Source: JAMZMI01 sp963848175
GTDB taxonomy: Bacteria; Bacteroidota; Bacteroidia; Cytophagales; Cyclobacteriaceae
Length of the DNA: 64,000 nucleotides
NCBI GenBank assembly: GCA_963848175.1
Contig: CAWKCO010000001.1
Span: 62,001-126,000 of the forward strand
Direction: 5' to 3'
Part shown: piece by piece, positions 7,933 to 17,675 of the stretch
How the letters are laid out: each line of letters begins with the position of its first letter
Numbering within the stretch: the stretch's first letter is position 1
The notes under the pieces: model-generated
Seen by the model: only the letters and a program-made list of their open reading frames with translations
What the model was told of the DNA's origin: nothing
Database searches by the model: none
Position numbers and translations under genes: made by a program

Positions 7933-8964
7933 TTACTGTGTCGGTTTCAATTTTTTGTCTACTTCAAGTATCAATTCTCTCATAATTTGCTCCCCAGAAG
8001 GGTCATCTGCTAGCGCTACTATAATGTATTTGCGCCAAGAAGATCCCCAAATCAATGCGGAATCAGAGTGATAAGTTCTCCATGAGCCAGATTTACGAAA
8101 AACCTTGGCCTGTGGTGCTACTTGGTCGAGTGTGTTTACAAATTTGTGATGAAGTTCTGGATCACCCAAATATGCAAGCATCTCTTTTGATCGTTCGTAA
8201 TTTACCAATTGTCCGTATGCCAAGAGGTAATAAAATCGACATACTTGTGTCGCACTCGCTCCATGACTGATGTTCTTGAGAGGGTCGCCTTGTCTAGGGC
8301 CTGATTTTGCGTAGCGTTTGCCTACCCATAGTCCTCCTCCCGTTTCTTCATCATAAAAATCATAGCGAGGGTCTTGCATCACAGATGCAATTTTGTCTAG
8401 TCCTATGCGATCAATCATTCGCGTGGTAGCTTCATTGTTGCTTTTAGCGATCATAAGACGCATGTCTGCTCTTATTTCCTCAGTTTCTATCAGCTCACCT
8501 TTCTCCATCGCATCACTGGCTGCAAGAAGCACCGCAATCTTTGGTAAGCTGGCGGCATACATCATATGAGAACCATTCACTCTAGCAAAGCGCGCATTTT
8601 GTGGATCACGCAAATCCACAAGGCCGATGCATAATTTTTTGTTTGCCACCAGATCAGCCCATTTGCTATTCGAGCCTACAATGCTATCCAGATTGGCTTG
8701 AAGGTTCAGATCAAGAAGTTTTCGTAGTGGAAGTATTGTAGAGTCATCCACCATCATTGGTAGTCCAGGAGGCTGCTCTTCGTTGTGTATCTCACGTTTC
8801 AGAGCTACCAAGGCAACATACTTGTTTTTAATCTTTTTTGGAGCATTGGTGAAAATGGCAACCATCGTAAATAGCCCAAGAAACCCTATGAGGTAGGGTG
8901 ATCTTCTTAGGTGTGGCATCATCAGATGAAGGCCAATGGCCACTGGGTTTTTCATGTACTTCAT
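7933..8964 (-). CDS. Serine hydrolase of the class A beta-lactamase / PBP fold
   Basis: 343 residues. A membrane anchor or uncleaved signal lies near 22-40. The active-site triad of penicillin-recognising enzymes is present: SLPK at 139-142, SNN at 175-177 and KSG at 291-293. The class A omega-loop Glu motif is not obvious, so a true beta-lactamase activity is not supported; a peptidoglycan-related hydrolase or an enzyme of unknown substrate is more likely. It is the first gene of a two-gene operon with the HEAT-repeat transporter-like protein. Confidence 0.82.
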   Translation of the reverse strand: MKYMKNPVAIGLHLMMPHLRRSPYLIGFLGLFTMVAIFTNAPKKIKNKYVALVALKREIHNEEQPPGLPMMVDDSTILPLRKLLDLNLQANLDSIVGSNSKWADLVANKKLCIGLVDLRDPQNARFARVNGSHMMYAASLPKIAVLLAASDAMEKGELIETEEIRADMRLMIAKSNNEATTRMIDRIGLDKIASVMQDPRYDFYDEETGGGLWVGKRYAKSGPRQGDPLKNISHGASATQVCRFYYLLAYGQLVNYERSKEMLAYLGDPELHHKFVNTLDQVAPQAKVFRKSGSWRTYHSDSALIWGSSWRKYIIVALADDPSGEQIMRELILEVDKKLKPTQ

Positions 8965-9368
8965 ATTCTAGAAACAATAATATTGTCGTCACTAAATTTT
9001 AACCAGAACCAGGAGATGCCAGTTGAGTGAATATGAAGAAAATTCATTCCTTTGCTTGCCTATTAAATCACCCAATACGTTGGAATTATGGATATGTTTT
9101 CAGTAAGCGTATAACATTTTGGGCAGATTTGAGTTAACCCAGTTTTTTAGTGCATGAAGGAGCATAATTTTAGATGGAAATGCGTGATTAGAGAATTTAA
9201 ACTCATTTTTTGGATCGAAAAACGAGACGATCTGATATGCCTTTCTTTTCGCTGTAATTTACCTGTTATTGTCTTTCATTTTCACAATCCATAGCGCGGT
9301 ATTGTGCTCATTGAGTGAGATGTTTTAATATTGGCTAGAATTATTATATCAAGGAATTTCAATTCGCT
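8965..9368. other. Intergenic divergent promoter region
   Basis: 404 bases between divergent genes. No open frame looks coding and no strong hairpin or repeat was found. It must contain the promoters of the serine hydrolase operon (leftwards) and of the FG-GAP lipoprotein gene (rightwards), but no unambiguous TAnnTTTG element with a correctly spaced TTG could be assigned. Confidence 0.45.
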
Positions 9369-12300
9369 ATGAATTATAAAATCACATTATTGCTGTTGTT
9401 GGTTGCAAGTTTCGCTTGTAATCAAAAAAAGACACTTCCAGAGACACTTTTTACCAAAGTGGAAAGCTCTGAATCGGGTTTGGATTTTAGTAATGATCTA
9501 AACGAAAACGATAGTATGAATTATTTCACTTATCCATATATCTATATGGGAGGAGGAGTGGCTGTGGGCGATGTGAATGGCGATGGTCTTGAAGACCTTT
9601 ATTTTACTGCCAATATGAAATCCAATTCTCTGTTTCTAAATAGAGGTGACCTGAAGTTTGAGGAAGTAACGGAAGCCGCAGGAGTGGGTGGCGATGATCG
9701 TTGGATGACAGGCGTGACATTCGTGGATATAAATGCGGATAATAAATTAGACATCTACGTGAGTGTTTCGGGTTTGAGACCTCCTTTTGAAAATTTATTG
9801 TTTGTAAATCAGGGAAACGACGAAAATGGTGTGCCAAAGTTTGAAGAGCAAGGTGAAGCATATGGTATTGCGGATCAAGGACATACCACGCAGGCCACAT
9901 TTTTTGATGCTGATAATGACGGTGACTTGGATTTATTTACTGCCAATTACCCAATCACAAAATTTAATGTTCCAGCACAATATTATGCGATGAAGATCGA
10001 AAATCCTGAGCTAGAGCATTCAAGTCATTTTTACAAAAATGATGGAGGAAAGTTTATCGAATCAACTGAAGCAGCGGGTATGTTGAGCTATGGACTGAGC
10101 CTTTCAGCTACTGCGGGAGATTATAACAATGATGGATTTATAGACTTGTATGTGTCAAACGATTTTGCCTGTCCAGATTTTTTCTATTTCAACAATGGTG
10201 ACGGCACTTTTACCGAAAGAGTAAAAGAAGTAACGAATCAAATTCCTTTTTACGGCATGGGAGCCGATGCAGCTGATTATAATAACGATGGTCTACTAGA
10301 CATCATGCAGGTGGACATGGCGCCTGAGAGTCACCGCAGGTCAAAAGAGAATATGGCAGGAATGAATCCAGAGGGTTTTTATACCATGGTGAATTACGGC
10401 TTGCATCATCAGTATATGTTCAATGCGCTGCAACTGAGCAGAGGTATAGATGAGCAGGGGTTGCCAATGTATAGCGATGCGGCTTGGATTGGTCATGTAT
10501 CAAAGACCGATTGGAGTTGGGCACCTCTTTTTGCTGATTTTGACAATGATGGGCTTAAAGATTTGTTTGTCTCCAATGGAACGAGGAGAGATATAAACAA
10601 CCGTGATTTTTTCTTTAAGTCTTTGGGATATTTTAGCAATGACGAAGGAGTTAAAACGTTAGCCGATTTAGAAGAAATGCCATCAGAAGCTATCCCAAAT
10701 TATGCCTTCAAAAACAATGGAGATTTGACTTTTGATAAAGTAGCCAAGGACTGGGGTTTGGCAGAGCCATCATTTTCTAATGGAGCGGTGTATGCTGACC
10801 TTGACCAAGATGGTGATTTGGAGATTGTCGTGAACAATATTGATACGAAAGCATTTTTGTATAAAAACTGGTCGGTAGAAAAGGCCGGTGGTAAATTTTT
10901 GCAAGTGAAACTCAAAGGTGCGGTGGGCAATCCTTTGGCATTGGGAACTAAAGTGAAAATTGAGACTGCAAGCGGTATGCAGATGATTGAAACAACCATG
11001 ACTAGAGGCTTTCAATCTTCGGTGAGCCCATTGGTGCATTTTGGTTTAGGTGCGGATGAAGTGGTGGAGCGCGTGACGGTGACATGGCATGATGGAAAAA
11101 TTTCTGTCATGCAAAATGTTTCAGTGAATCAAGCATTGACTGTGACTTATGCCGATGCAAAACCAGCACAAGAAGAAGCTAAGGAAGATAATACGCAGTT
11201 TTTTGCGGAGACTTCAGCGGATGCATCTCTTGTGTTTGAGCACAGAGAAAATGGCTATAATGATTTCTCTATAGAGCCACTGCTGCCGCACAAAACTTCC
11301 AATTTCGGCCCAGGACTCGCCTCTGGAGATGTGAATGGAGATGGTCTGGCCGATGTGTATTTTGGAGGTGCAGCTGGACAATCGGGACAGCTTTTTATTC
11401 AAGGAAAAGACGGCTCTTTTGTGCCAAGCAAACAGCAAGTGTGGGAAGCGGATGTTAATGCTGAAGATTTGGATGCAATTTTCTTTGATGCCGAAGGAGA
11501 CGGTGATTTGGATTTGTATGTAGTGAGTGGCGGTAATGAATTTAAATTCGATGATGTGCTGCTCCGGGACCGATTGTATATTAACAACGGCAAAGGCAAC
11601 TTTGCTAAGTCTCAAACTGCACTGCCAGCGATATCGGTGAGTGGAGGTAAGGTGCTTCCTTTCGACTATGACAAAGATGGAGATCTTGACCTATTCATAG
11701 GTGTTCGACTCACGCCAAGTCAATATCCAGTGCCAGCCAATAGCTATCTTTTGCAAAACAACTCGACGAAACAAAAGGTGAGCTTTGCAGACGTTACCGC
11801 TGAGATCATTCCTGCATTGACGAATTTGGGTATGGTCACTGACGCTGTAGCTACAGATTTTGATGGAGACAAAGACCTAGACTTGATACTGGTGGGCGAG
11901 TGGATGCCGATCACATTTTTAGCGAATGCAGACGGCAAATTTTCCAACGTGACTGAGAAAATGGGATTCGATGAAAGTACTGGCTGGTGGTTTAGCATCG
12001 AGCAGGCAGATATAGATCAGGATGGCGACATGGATTATATCGTCGGCAATCTTGGACTGAACTATAAATATCGAGCGAGTGCCGAGTCTACATTTGATAT
12101 TTATTCTACTGATTTTGATAAAAATGGACGTAGAGATATCGTGCTAGGATTTTATCAAAATGGCACACAATTTCCTGTGCGTGGTAGACAATGCTCGTCA
12201 GAGCAGATTCCTGACATCAAAAATAAGTTTAAGAATTACAAAGAGTTTGCAGGAGCAACATTGCAGGACATTTATACACCAGATATGCTAGAAACGGCCT

Positions 12301-12689
12301 TGCACTACAAGGTGAAGTCGTTTGCTTCGGTATACTTAGAAAATAAGGGCGCAGAAGGTTTTGTAACCCATCAATTACCAAATGAGGCACAGTTATCTCC
12401 TATCAATGATATGGTGATTGAAGACTTCAACGCTGATGGAAAGCTGGACGTGCTTATTGCTGGAAACCTATTTGCAGCGGAAGTGGAAACTCCGAGAGGG
12501 GATGCCAGCAGAGGTTTGCTGATGCTTGGAGATGGTGCAGGAGGTTTTAAGCCTTTGGCGTATGCCGAATCAGGAATAAACCTGCCGTACGATGCTAAAA
12601 AACTGGGGTTGATCGAGGTTGCAGGCAAGAAAAGTGTGGTCGTGGCGAATAACAATGAAAAAAGCCAAATGCTTATGCTGCAAGAGTAA
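9369..12689 (+). CDS. FG-GAP/VCBS repeat lipoprotein with ASPIC/UnbV domain (CRTAC1-like)
   Basis: 1106 residues. The N-terminus is a lipoprotein signal with the lipidated Cys at 17 (VASFAC). At least ten calcium-binding DxNxDGxxDL-type loops follow (GDVNGDGLEDLYF, DADNDGDLDLF, DYNNDGLLDIM, DLDQDGDLEIV and others), forming beta-propeller blades. An ASPIC/UnbV segment lies near 545-600 (LVHFGLGADEVVERVTVTW), after which a second propeller begins. Proteins of this kind sit on the outer membrane surface and often accompany polysaccharide-degradation genes in Bacteroidota. Here it heads a co-directional cluster with GH5, sulfatase and sugar genes, suggesting glycan binding. Its ligand is unknown. 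Confidence 0.9.
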   Translation: MNYKITLLLLLVASFACNQKKTLPETLFTKVESSESGLDFSNDLNENDSMNYFTYPYIYMGGGVAVGDVNGDGLEDLYFTANMKSNSLFLNRGDLKFEEVTEAAGVGGDDRWMTGVTFVDINADNKLDIYVSVSGLRPPFENLLFVNQGNDENGVPKFEEQGEAYGIADQGHTTQATFFDADNDGDLDLFTANYPITKFNVPAQYYAMKIENPELEHSSHFYKNDGGKFIESTEAAGMLSYGLSLSATAGDYNNDGFIDLYVSNDFACPDFFYFNNGDGTFTERVKEVTNQIPFYGMGADAADYNNDGLLDIMQVDMAPESHRRSKENMAGMNPEGFYTMVNYGLHHQYMFNALQLSRGIDEQGLPMYSDAAWIGHVSKTDWSWAPLFADFDNDGLKDLFVSNGTRRDINNRDFFFKSLGYFSNDEGVKTLADLEEMPSEAIPNYAFKNNGDLTFDKVAKDWGLAEPSFSNGAVYADLDQDGDLEIVVNNIDTKAFLYKNWSVEKAGGKFLQVKLKGAVGNPLALGTKVKIETASGMQMIETTMTRGFQSSVSPLVHFGLGADEVVERVTVTWHDGKISVMQNVSVNQALTVTYADAKPAQEEAKEDNTQFFAETSADASLVFEHRENGYNDFSIEPLLPHKTSNFGPGLASGDVNGDGLADVYFGGAAGQSGQLFIQGKDGSFVPSKQQVWEADVNAEDLDAIFFDAEGDGDLDLYVVSGGNEFKFDDVLLRDRLYINNGKGNFAKSQTALPAISVSGGKVLPFDYDKDGDLDLFIGVRLTPSQYPVPANSYLLQNNSTKQKVSFADVTAEIIPALTNLGMVTDAVATDFDGDKDLDLILVGEWMPITFLANADGKFSNVTEKMGFDESTGWWFSIEQADIDQDGDMDYIVGNLGLNYKYRASAESTFDIYSTDFDKNGRRDIVLGFYQNGTQFPVRGRQCSSEQIPDIKNKFKNYKEFAGATLQDIYTPDMLETALHYKVKSFASVYLENKGAEGFVTHQLPNEAQLSPINDMVIEDFNADGKLDVLIAGNLFAAEVETPRGDASRGLLMLGDGAGGFKPLAYAESGINLPYDAKKLGLIEVAGKKSVVVANNNEKSQMLMLQE

Positions 12690-12797
12690 TAAGGTCTAAT
12701 TTCTTTTGATTTGCAAAATATCACGCCAATGTGGAATCAGAATGGAATATTTGGAGAGTCATTAATAGTTCATCTAAATATTCCAATTTTGATAAAA

Positions 12798-13898
12798 ATG
12801 CGCAATTCAAGAAGATTTCTGGCTTTGACCCTTATTAGCGGTCTTTTGCTGTTTTCAGCCTGCACTCCCCAACAGCAGGTAGCCGAGACGACAGCACCAA
12901 TTATTTACCCATGGAAGCAATATCGTGGAGCCAATGTTCAATGTTGGGCGACTGAGCAGGACGTAAAGAATTTGGCGGCTTCTGGTGCCAACTTACTGCG
13001 ATTCAGTATGCCCATTTGTACCCTTATGGATATGGAAGAGCCGTATGCTTTCAATGAGGATGGATTTTCTTTAATTAACAATATGTTGAACTGGGGAGAA
13101 AAATACGGAATTAGCGTATTGATAGACCCACATAGATACCCAGGCACTGAGCATAAGTGGACAATGTTGGGGAGTGATCCTTTCTGGAAAGAACAGAAAT
13201 ATCAAAATTTAATCATTGATCTTTTTGATACATTGGCTCAAATAGGCGCAAAACGTGGGGAGGTGCTTGCTGGCTATGATCTCCTAAATGAACCAGAAAT
13301 AAGACCTAATTATATAAAAGACTCAACGCAAGATATCAATCGTCTCTATGCTATGCTCACCGAAGCTATTCGTAAGAGAGATTCTGTTCACACTATCGTA
13401 TATGCGCTACCAAGGTATTGGGTTGAGGAGGAGAAAAAAATGTATGGCTATCATGAAGGAATAAAATATTTTGAGTTGCCTACTGACAATAATATTTGCC
13501 TAGAAACTCACACATATATGCCCATGCCGTTTACCCATCAGGGAATATGGGAAGAAAGCCCCTACATAGCTTATCCTGGAGAGATAGAAGGGGTTTATTG
13601 GGATTCTGCACAGTTGGAGTTGGATCAGAAAATATTAATAGAATTCTCTAAGGCTAACCCAGAAGTGCCAATTTTTGTTGGCGAGTTTAGCTGCCCGAGA
13701 CAAACAGGTGAGGATGGGATACAATACATCACTGATGTGATCAATATTGCTGAAAAGCATGGCTGGTCGTGGGCATATCATGCTTTCAGAGAAAATGAAG
13801 TATGGGATGCTGAGATGTCAAGTGAAAGAAAAGATACAGTGAGACGCGAATCTGCTCCTCGTTGGATGCTTTTGAAATCTTATTTTGCAAAGAACTAA
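12798..13898 (+). CDS. Glycoside hydrolase family 5 lipoprotein
   Basis: 366 residues from the ATG at 12798, chosen because a lipoprotein signal follows directly (lipidated Cys at 22, LLFSAC). The TIM-barrel has the family 5 hallmarks: the acid/base Glu in DLLNEPE (E165) and the nucleophile Glu in FVGEFSC (E296), plus the conserved His region LETHTYMP. GH5 enzymes cut beta-glucans, mannans and related glycans with retention of configuration; the subfamily cannot be assigned by eye. As an outer-membrane lipoprotein it would act on external polysaccharide and supply the downstream permease and kinase. Confidence 0.88.
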   Translation: MRNSRRFLALTLISGLLLFSACTPQQQVAETTAPIIYPWKQYRGANVQCWATEQDVKNLAASGANLLRFSMPICTLMDMEEPYAFNEDGFSLINNMLNWGEKYGISVLIDPHRYPGTEHKWTMLGSDPFWKEQKYQNLIIDLFDTLAQIGAKRGEVLAGYDLLNEPEIRPNYIKDSTQDINRLYAMLTEAIRKRDSVHTIVYALPRYWVEEEKKMYGYHEGIKYFELPTDNNICLETHTYMPMPFTHQGIWEESPYIAYPGEIEGVYWDSAQLELDQKILIEFSKANPEVPIFVGEFSCPRQTGEDGIQYITDVINIAEKHGWSWAYHAFRENEVWDAEMSSERKDTVRRESAPRWMLLKSYFAKN

Positions 13899-13984
13899 AT
13901 TATTGGCTCGTGACCATGCTTTATAGGCTGATCGCGTGAGCATATTTCTAAACTCAAAACAACATTTTTAACCCAACCTAAATT

Positions 13985-14992
13985 ATGATTATTGTAGAAT
14001 CTTTCACTACGGCAGTTATCATGTGTATCATCACGATGCTCTGCTGGGGCTCCTGGGCCAACACCCAAAAACTTTCAAAGAAGAGCTGGCCGTTTCAGCT
14101 TTTTTATTGGGACTATGCTATCGGAGTGGTTTTGTGCGCCCTGATTTTGGCATTCACTATGGGCAGTACAGGTGACGCTGGCAGATCCTTCACGGAAGAT
14201 CTGGCACAAGCTAGTTTCAATTCTATTCTTCTGGCCATCATAGGAGGGATCGTTTTTAACCTTGCCAATATTTTGCTAGTTGCAGCTATAGACATAGCGG
14301 GCATGGCTGTAGCATTTCCTGTAGGTATTGGTATTGCTTTGGTATTGGGTGTAATCACCAATTATATTGGCGCACCTTCTGGAAACCCAGTTATTCTGTT
14401 CATTGGAGTGGCAGCCGTGGCAGTGGCTATTTTGCTTGACGCAAAGGCTTATAAGAAGCTTTCGGGAGGCCAGTCCAATGTCTCTAACAAGGGCTTGATT
14501 TTGTCTGTAGTGGCAGGTGTGCTAATGGGATTTTTCTACCGCTTTGTGGCCTCTTCCATGTCGCCAGATTTCAACAACGAATTGATCACTGGAAAATTGA
14601 CCCCATACACAGCCATCGTATTTTTCTCTATCGGCTTATTCCTCTCCAATTTCATTTTCAACACCATAGTGATGAAAAAGCCCTTTTCTGGAAGTCCTGT
14701 GGCGTATAAGGATTATTTCAAAAAGGAAAACTTAGGCTTACATTTCGTGGGCATACTAGGCGGGATGATCTGGAATCTAGGAATGTCCTTTAGCATCATC
14801 GCTTCGGGAGTTGCAGGATTTGCAGTATCTTATGGTTTAGGCCAAGGCGCAACGATGGTGGCTGCATTTTGGGGTGTTTTTATCTGGAAGGAATTTAAGG
14901 AAGCACCAAAAGGCACCAACAAGCTTTTGATTGCAATGTTTGCCTTTTTTATTGTAGGCCTAGTGCTGATCGTATATTCACGAATAGCATAA
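13985..14992 (+). CDS. GRP/ureide-permease-type sugar transporter
   Basis: 335 residues with ten predicted membrane helices in the drug/metabolite transporter arrangement. The opening MLCWGSWANTQKL and the Gly-rich repeats (AFPVGIGIALVLGVITNYIG) match the glucose/ribose porter and plant ureide-permease group. It lies between a GH5 enzyme and ribokinase, so import of a pentose or other monosaccharide such as ribose is the most economical guess. Substrate not shown by sequence alone. Confidence 0.8.
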   Translation: MIIVESFTTAVIMCIITMLCWGSWANTQKLSKKSWPFQLFYWDYAIGVVLCALILAFTMGSTGDAGRSFTEDLAQASFNSILLAIIGGIVFNLANILLVAAIDIAGMAVAFPVGIGIALVLGVITNYIGAPSGNPVILFIGVAAVAVAILLDAKAYKKLSGGQSNVSNKGLILSVVAGVLMGFFYRFVASSMSPDFNNELITGKLTPYTAIVFFSIGLFLSNFIFNTIVMKKPFSGSPVAYKDYFKKENLGLHFVGILGGMIWNLGMSFSIIASGVAGFAVSYGLGQGATMVAAFWGVFIWKEFKEAPKGTNKLLIAMFAFFIVGLVLIVYSRIA

Positions 14993-15032
14993 GTAAACCA
15001 TTAACCAATCAGCCGAGAAGACGTACGAGATC

Positions 15033-15950
15033 ATGAGTAAAAAAATTGTAGTTATCGGGAGTTCCAATACGGATATGATTTTGCGTTTGCCGCAAATTCC
15101 AAGACCAGGGGAAACCCTTTTGGGTGGGCAGTTTTCTAAAGCTGCTGGAGGAAAAGGTGCCAATCAAGCCGTGGCTGTAGCCCGCGCTGGTGGCGACATT
15201 ACCTTTATCGCTAAGGTGGGGGATGATGCATTTGGTGATGATGCCGTGGTAAACTTCAAGAAGGAAGGTATTGACGTATCGTCGGTTTTTGTGTCGGAAA
15301 ATCAAGCATCTGGCTTGGCCTTTATTTTTGTGGATGATAGAGGAGAAAATAGTATCGGAGTTGCTGGGGGTGCCAATGATGGACTTTCCGTAAAGGATAT
15401 TGAAGGGGCATCTGCCGTGCTCGGAGAGGCAGAATATGTCCTTTTGCAGTTGGAAACACCCTTGGAAACGGTCACTCGTGCGGTTGAAATTGCTAGCAGC
15501 GCAGGCAGCATAGTCGTTTTGAATCCAGCTCCAGCTCGTCAATTGCCAAAATCTCTTTTGAGCCAGCTAGACATCATTACCCCTAACCAAACGGAAGCAG
15601 AGCTGCTCACTGGTGTGGCTATCAACAACAAGTCAACAGCGGAACAAGCCGCCAAATATCTATTAGAGTCTGGGGTGAAAATAGTCATTATTACGCTCGG
15701 AAGTGCTGGGGCGCTAGTCGCCAATGCGGATGAAATCCTACACATTCCATCCTTTGTGGTGAAGGCTGTAGATACTACAGCTGCTGGTGATACGTTCAAT
15801 GGCGCACTCGTGGTAGCGTTAAGCGAGGGAATGGGGCTCAAAGAGTCTGTAAGGTTTGCACAAGCGGCAGCATCTATTTCGGTGACAAGGGCAGGCGCCC
15901 AACCATCGATCCCAACGCGTGCGGAAATTGACGAAAAATTGAAAGGCTAA
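15033..15950 (+). CDS. rbsK: Ribokinase
   Basis: 305 residues of the PfkB family. The N-terminal signature SSNTDMILRLPQIPRPGET and GGKGANQAVAVARAGG, and the C-terminal anion hole and catalytic base DTTAAGDTFNGA, are all present and in ribokinase-like form. It phosphorylates D-ribose (or a related sugar) to ribose 5-phosphate with ATP. It lies 40 bases after the permease gene and should be co-transcribed. The neighbouring GH5 and sulfatase genes raise the possibility that the substrate is another sugar released from a polysaccharide. Confidence 0.9.
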   Translation: MSKKIVVIGSSNTDMILRLPQIPRPGETLLGGQFSKAAGGKGANQAVAVARAGGDITFIAKVGDDAFGDDAVVNFKKEGIDVSSVFVSENQASGLAFIFVDDRGENSIGVAGGANDGLSVKDIEGASAVLGEAEYVLLQLETPLETVTRAVEIASSAGSIVVLNPAPARQLPKSLLSQLDIITPNQTEAELLTGVAINNKSTAEQAAKYLLESGVKIVIITLGSAGALVANADEILHIPSFVVKAVDTTAAGDTFNGALVVALSEGMGLKESVRFAQAAASISVTRAGAQPSIPTRAEIDEKLKG

Positions 15951-16018
15951 ATATGGGGCACGCTATGTAATAATCGCATGATGATTTTTCATAATGAATG
16001 ACATTATCAAATAGAAAA

Positions 16019-17638
16019 ATGAAAAATATATTGCTCACGCTAATTTCTGTTTTATCGCTTCTTGGTTGTCAAACGGCAAGTGAGAAGAGTAGCGAACTAA
16101 GCAGACCAAATATTATTTTCATGCTTTCTGATGATCATGCTTATCAAGCAATCAGTGCGTATAGCAATCGTCTGATCAAAACGCCGAACATTGATCGACT
16201 AGCCAAAGAAGGCATACTTTTTAGCAATGCATCTGTGATGAATTCTATTTGTGCTCCTTCGCGAGCAGTAATACTGACAGGAAAACACAGTCATATCAAT
16301 GGGAAGACGGACAATCAATTCCCTTTTGATACAGCTCAAGTGACTTTTCCCCAGTACATGCAGCGAGCTGGTTATCAAACTGCAATGTTTGGAAAGTTAC
16401 ATTTTGGCAATAATCCTAAGGGGTTTGATCAGTTTAAAATCTTACCTGGACAAGGTTCTTATTACAACCCTGATTTTATCACAAAAGACAAAGGAGAAAT
16501 TCAGACAGAAGGCTATGTCACGGATATTATCACCGATATGACATTGGAATGGTTGGAGAAAGAGCGTAATCCTGAAAAGCCTTTTTTGCTAATGTATATG
16601 CACAAAGCACCGCACAGGGAGTGGTTGCCTGCGCCGAGACATTATAAGGAATACACTAAAAAGACCTTTCCAGAGCCAGAAACATTGTTTGATGACTACC
16701 GTGGGAGAGGCACTGCCGCCAAAAGTGCTGAGATGAATCTTTTGACTCACATGCATTGGGCTGGCGATTCAAAAATCTATCCTGAAGTGATGGATGAATT
16801 GGGATTGGAGGAGGTTGACGCTTGGGACAAAGCGTCTTTTCATTGGAGTTTTGATCGAATGACGAAAGAGCAACGGGCTACTTGGGATAGCACTTACATG
16901 GATATCAACGAAGATTTCAAAACCCGATTCCCAACAATGAATAACCGAGAAAAAATGCAGTGGCGCTATCAACGCTACATGCAGGATTACTTGGCGACTG
17001 TGACTGGGGTGGATGAAAATGTTGGTCGTTTGCTGGATTATCTGGATGCCAATGGATTAGCAGAAAATACTCTTGTGATTTACACGTCCGATCAAGGATT
17101 TTATCTCGGTGAGCACGGTTGGTTTGATAAGCGCTTCGTGTATGATCAATCATTCAAAACGCCTTTGCTTATGAGGTGGCCGGGAGTGATCGCTCCCAAT
17201 AGCACTTCCAATCAGATGGTTCAAAACCTTGATTTTGCTCAGACTATTTTGGATGCCGCACAAATAGAATTACCAAACGACATGCAAGGCGAGAGCTTGA
17301 TGCCGCTGCTTACAGGGAATGATGGCGAATGGACAAGAGATGCCGTCTACTATCATTATTACGAATATCCGTCCATTCACATGGTGAAGCGCCATTATGC
17401 CATTGTATCACGAGAGTTTAAGCTGATACATTTTTATTATGACATAGATGAATGGGAGCTCTATGACCGTAGCAACGACCCACATGAGCTCAACAATGTT
17501 TATAGCAATCCCGCCTATGCGGAAGTGGTGGAGGAAATGAAAGTGCGACTGGCGAAGCTTCGCACCAAATACGGAGATTCTGAACTTCTAGACCAAGAAT
17601 TGATTGACCAATACAATCAAAAAAACTCCGCACATTAG
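16019..17638 (+). CDS. Sulfatase (type I, Cys-type) lipoprotein
   Basis: 539 residues from the ATG at 16019, where a lipoprotein signal begins (lipidated Cys at 17, LLGC). The metal-binding DD of SDDHAYQ and the maturation motif CAPSR (78-82) are intact, so an anaerobic sulfatase-maturating enzyme or formylglycine-generating enzyme would be needed elsewhere in the genome. Later motifs TSDQGFYLGEHGW and KTPLLMRWPG are typical of polysaccharide sulfatases. It removes sulfate esters from glycans, probably from algal or other marine polysaccharide, at the outer membrane or in the periplasm. None of the genes in this window encodes the maturase. Confidence 0.92.
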   Translation: MKNILLTLISVLSLLGCQTASEKSSELSRPNIIFMLSDDHAYQAISAYSNRLIKTPNIDRLAKEGILFSNASVMNSICAPSRAVILTGKHSHINGKTDNQFPFDTAQVTFPQYMQRAGYQTAMFGKLHFGNNPKGFDQFKILPGQGSYYNPDFITKDKGEIQTEGYVTDIITDMTLEWLEKERNPEKPFLLMYMHKAPHREWLPAPRHYKEYTKKTFPEPETLFDDYRGRGTAAKSAEMNLLTHMHWAGDSKIYPEVMDELGLEEVDAWDKASFHWSFDRMTKEQRATWDSTYMDINEDFKTRFPTMNNREKMQWRYQRYMQDYLATVTGVDENVGRLLDYLDANGLAENTLVIYTSDQGFYLGEHGWFDKRFVYDQSFKTPLLMRWPGVIAPNSTSNQMVQNLDFAQTILDAAQIELPNDMQGESLMPLLTGNDGEWTRDAVYYHYYEYPSIHMVKRHYAIVSREFKLIHFYYDIDEWELYDRSNDPHELNNVYSNPAYAEVVEEMKVRLAKLRTKYGDSELLDQELIDQYNQKNSAH

Positions 17639-17675
17639 ACCATCTTTGCAAACAACTTTTAACAATTGACTAAAG

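Noticed and set aside
7933..8964. Antibiotic-resistance beta-lactamase
   Set aside because: Active-site motifs fit the fold, but the class A deacylation Glu is not evident and the context is not a resistance element.
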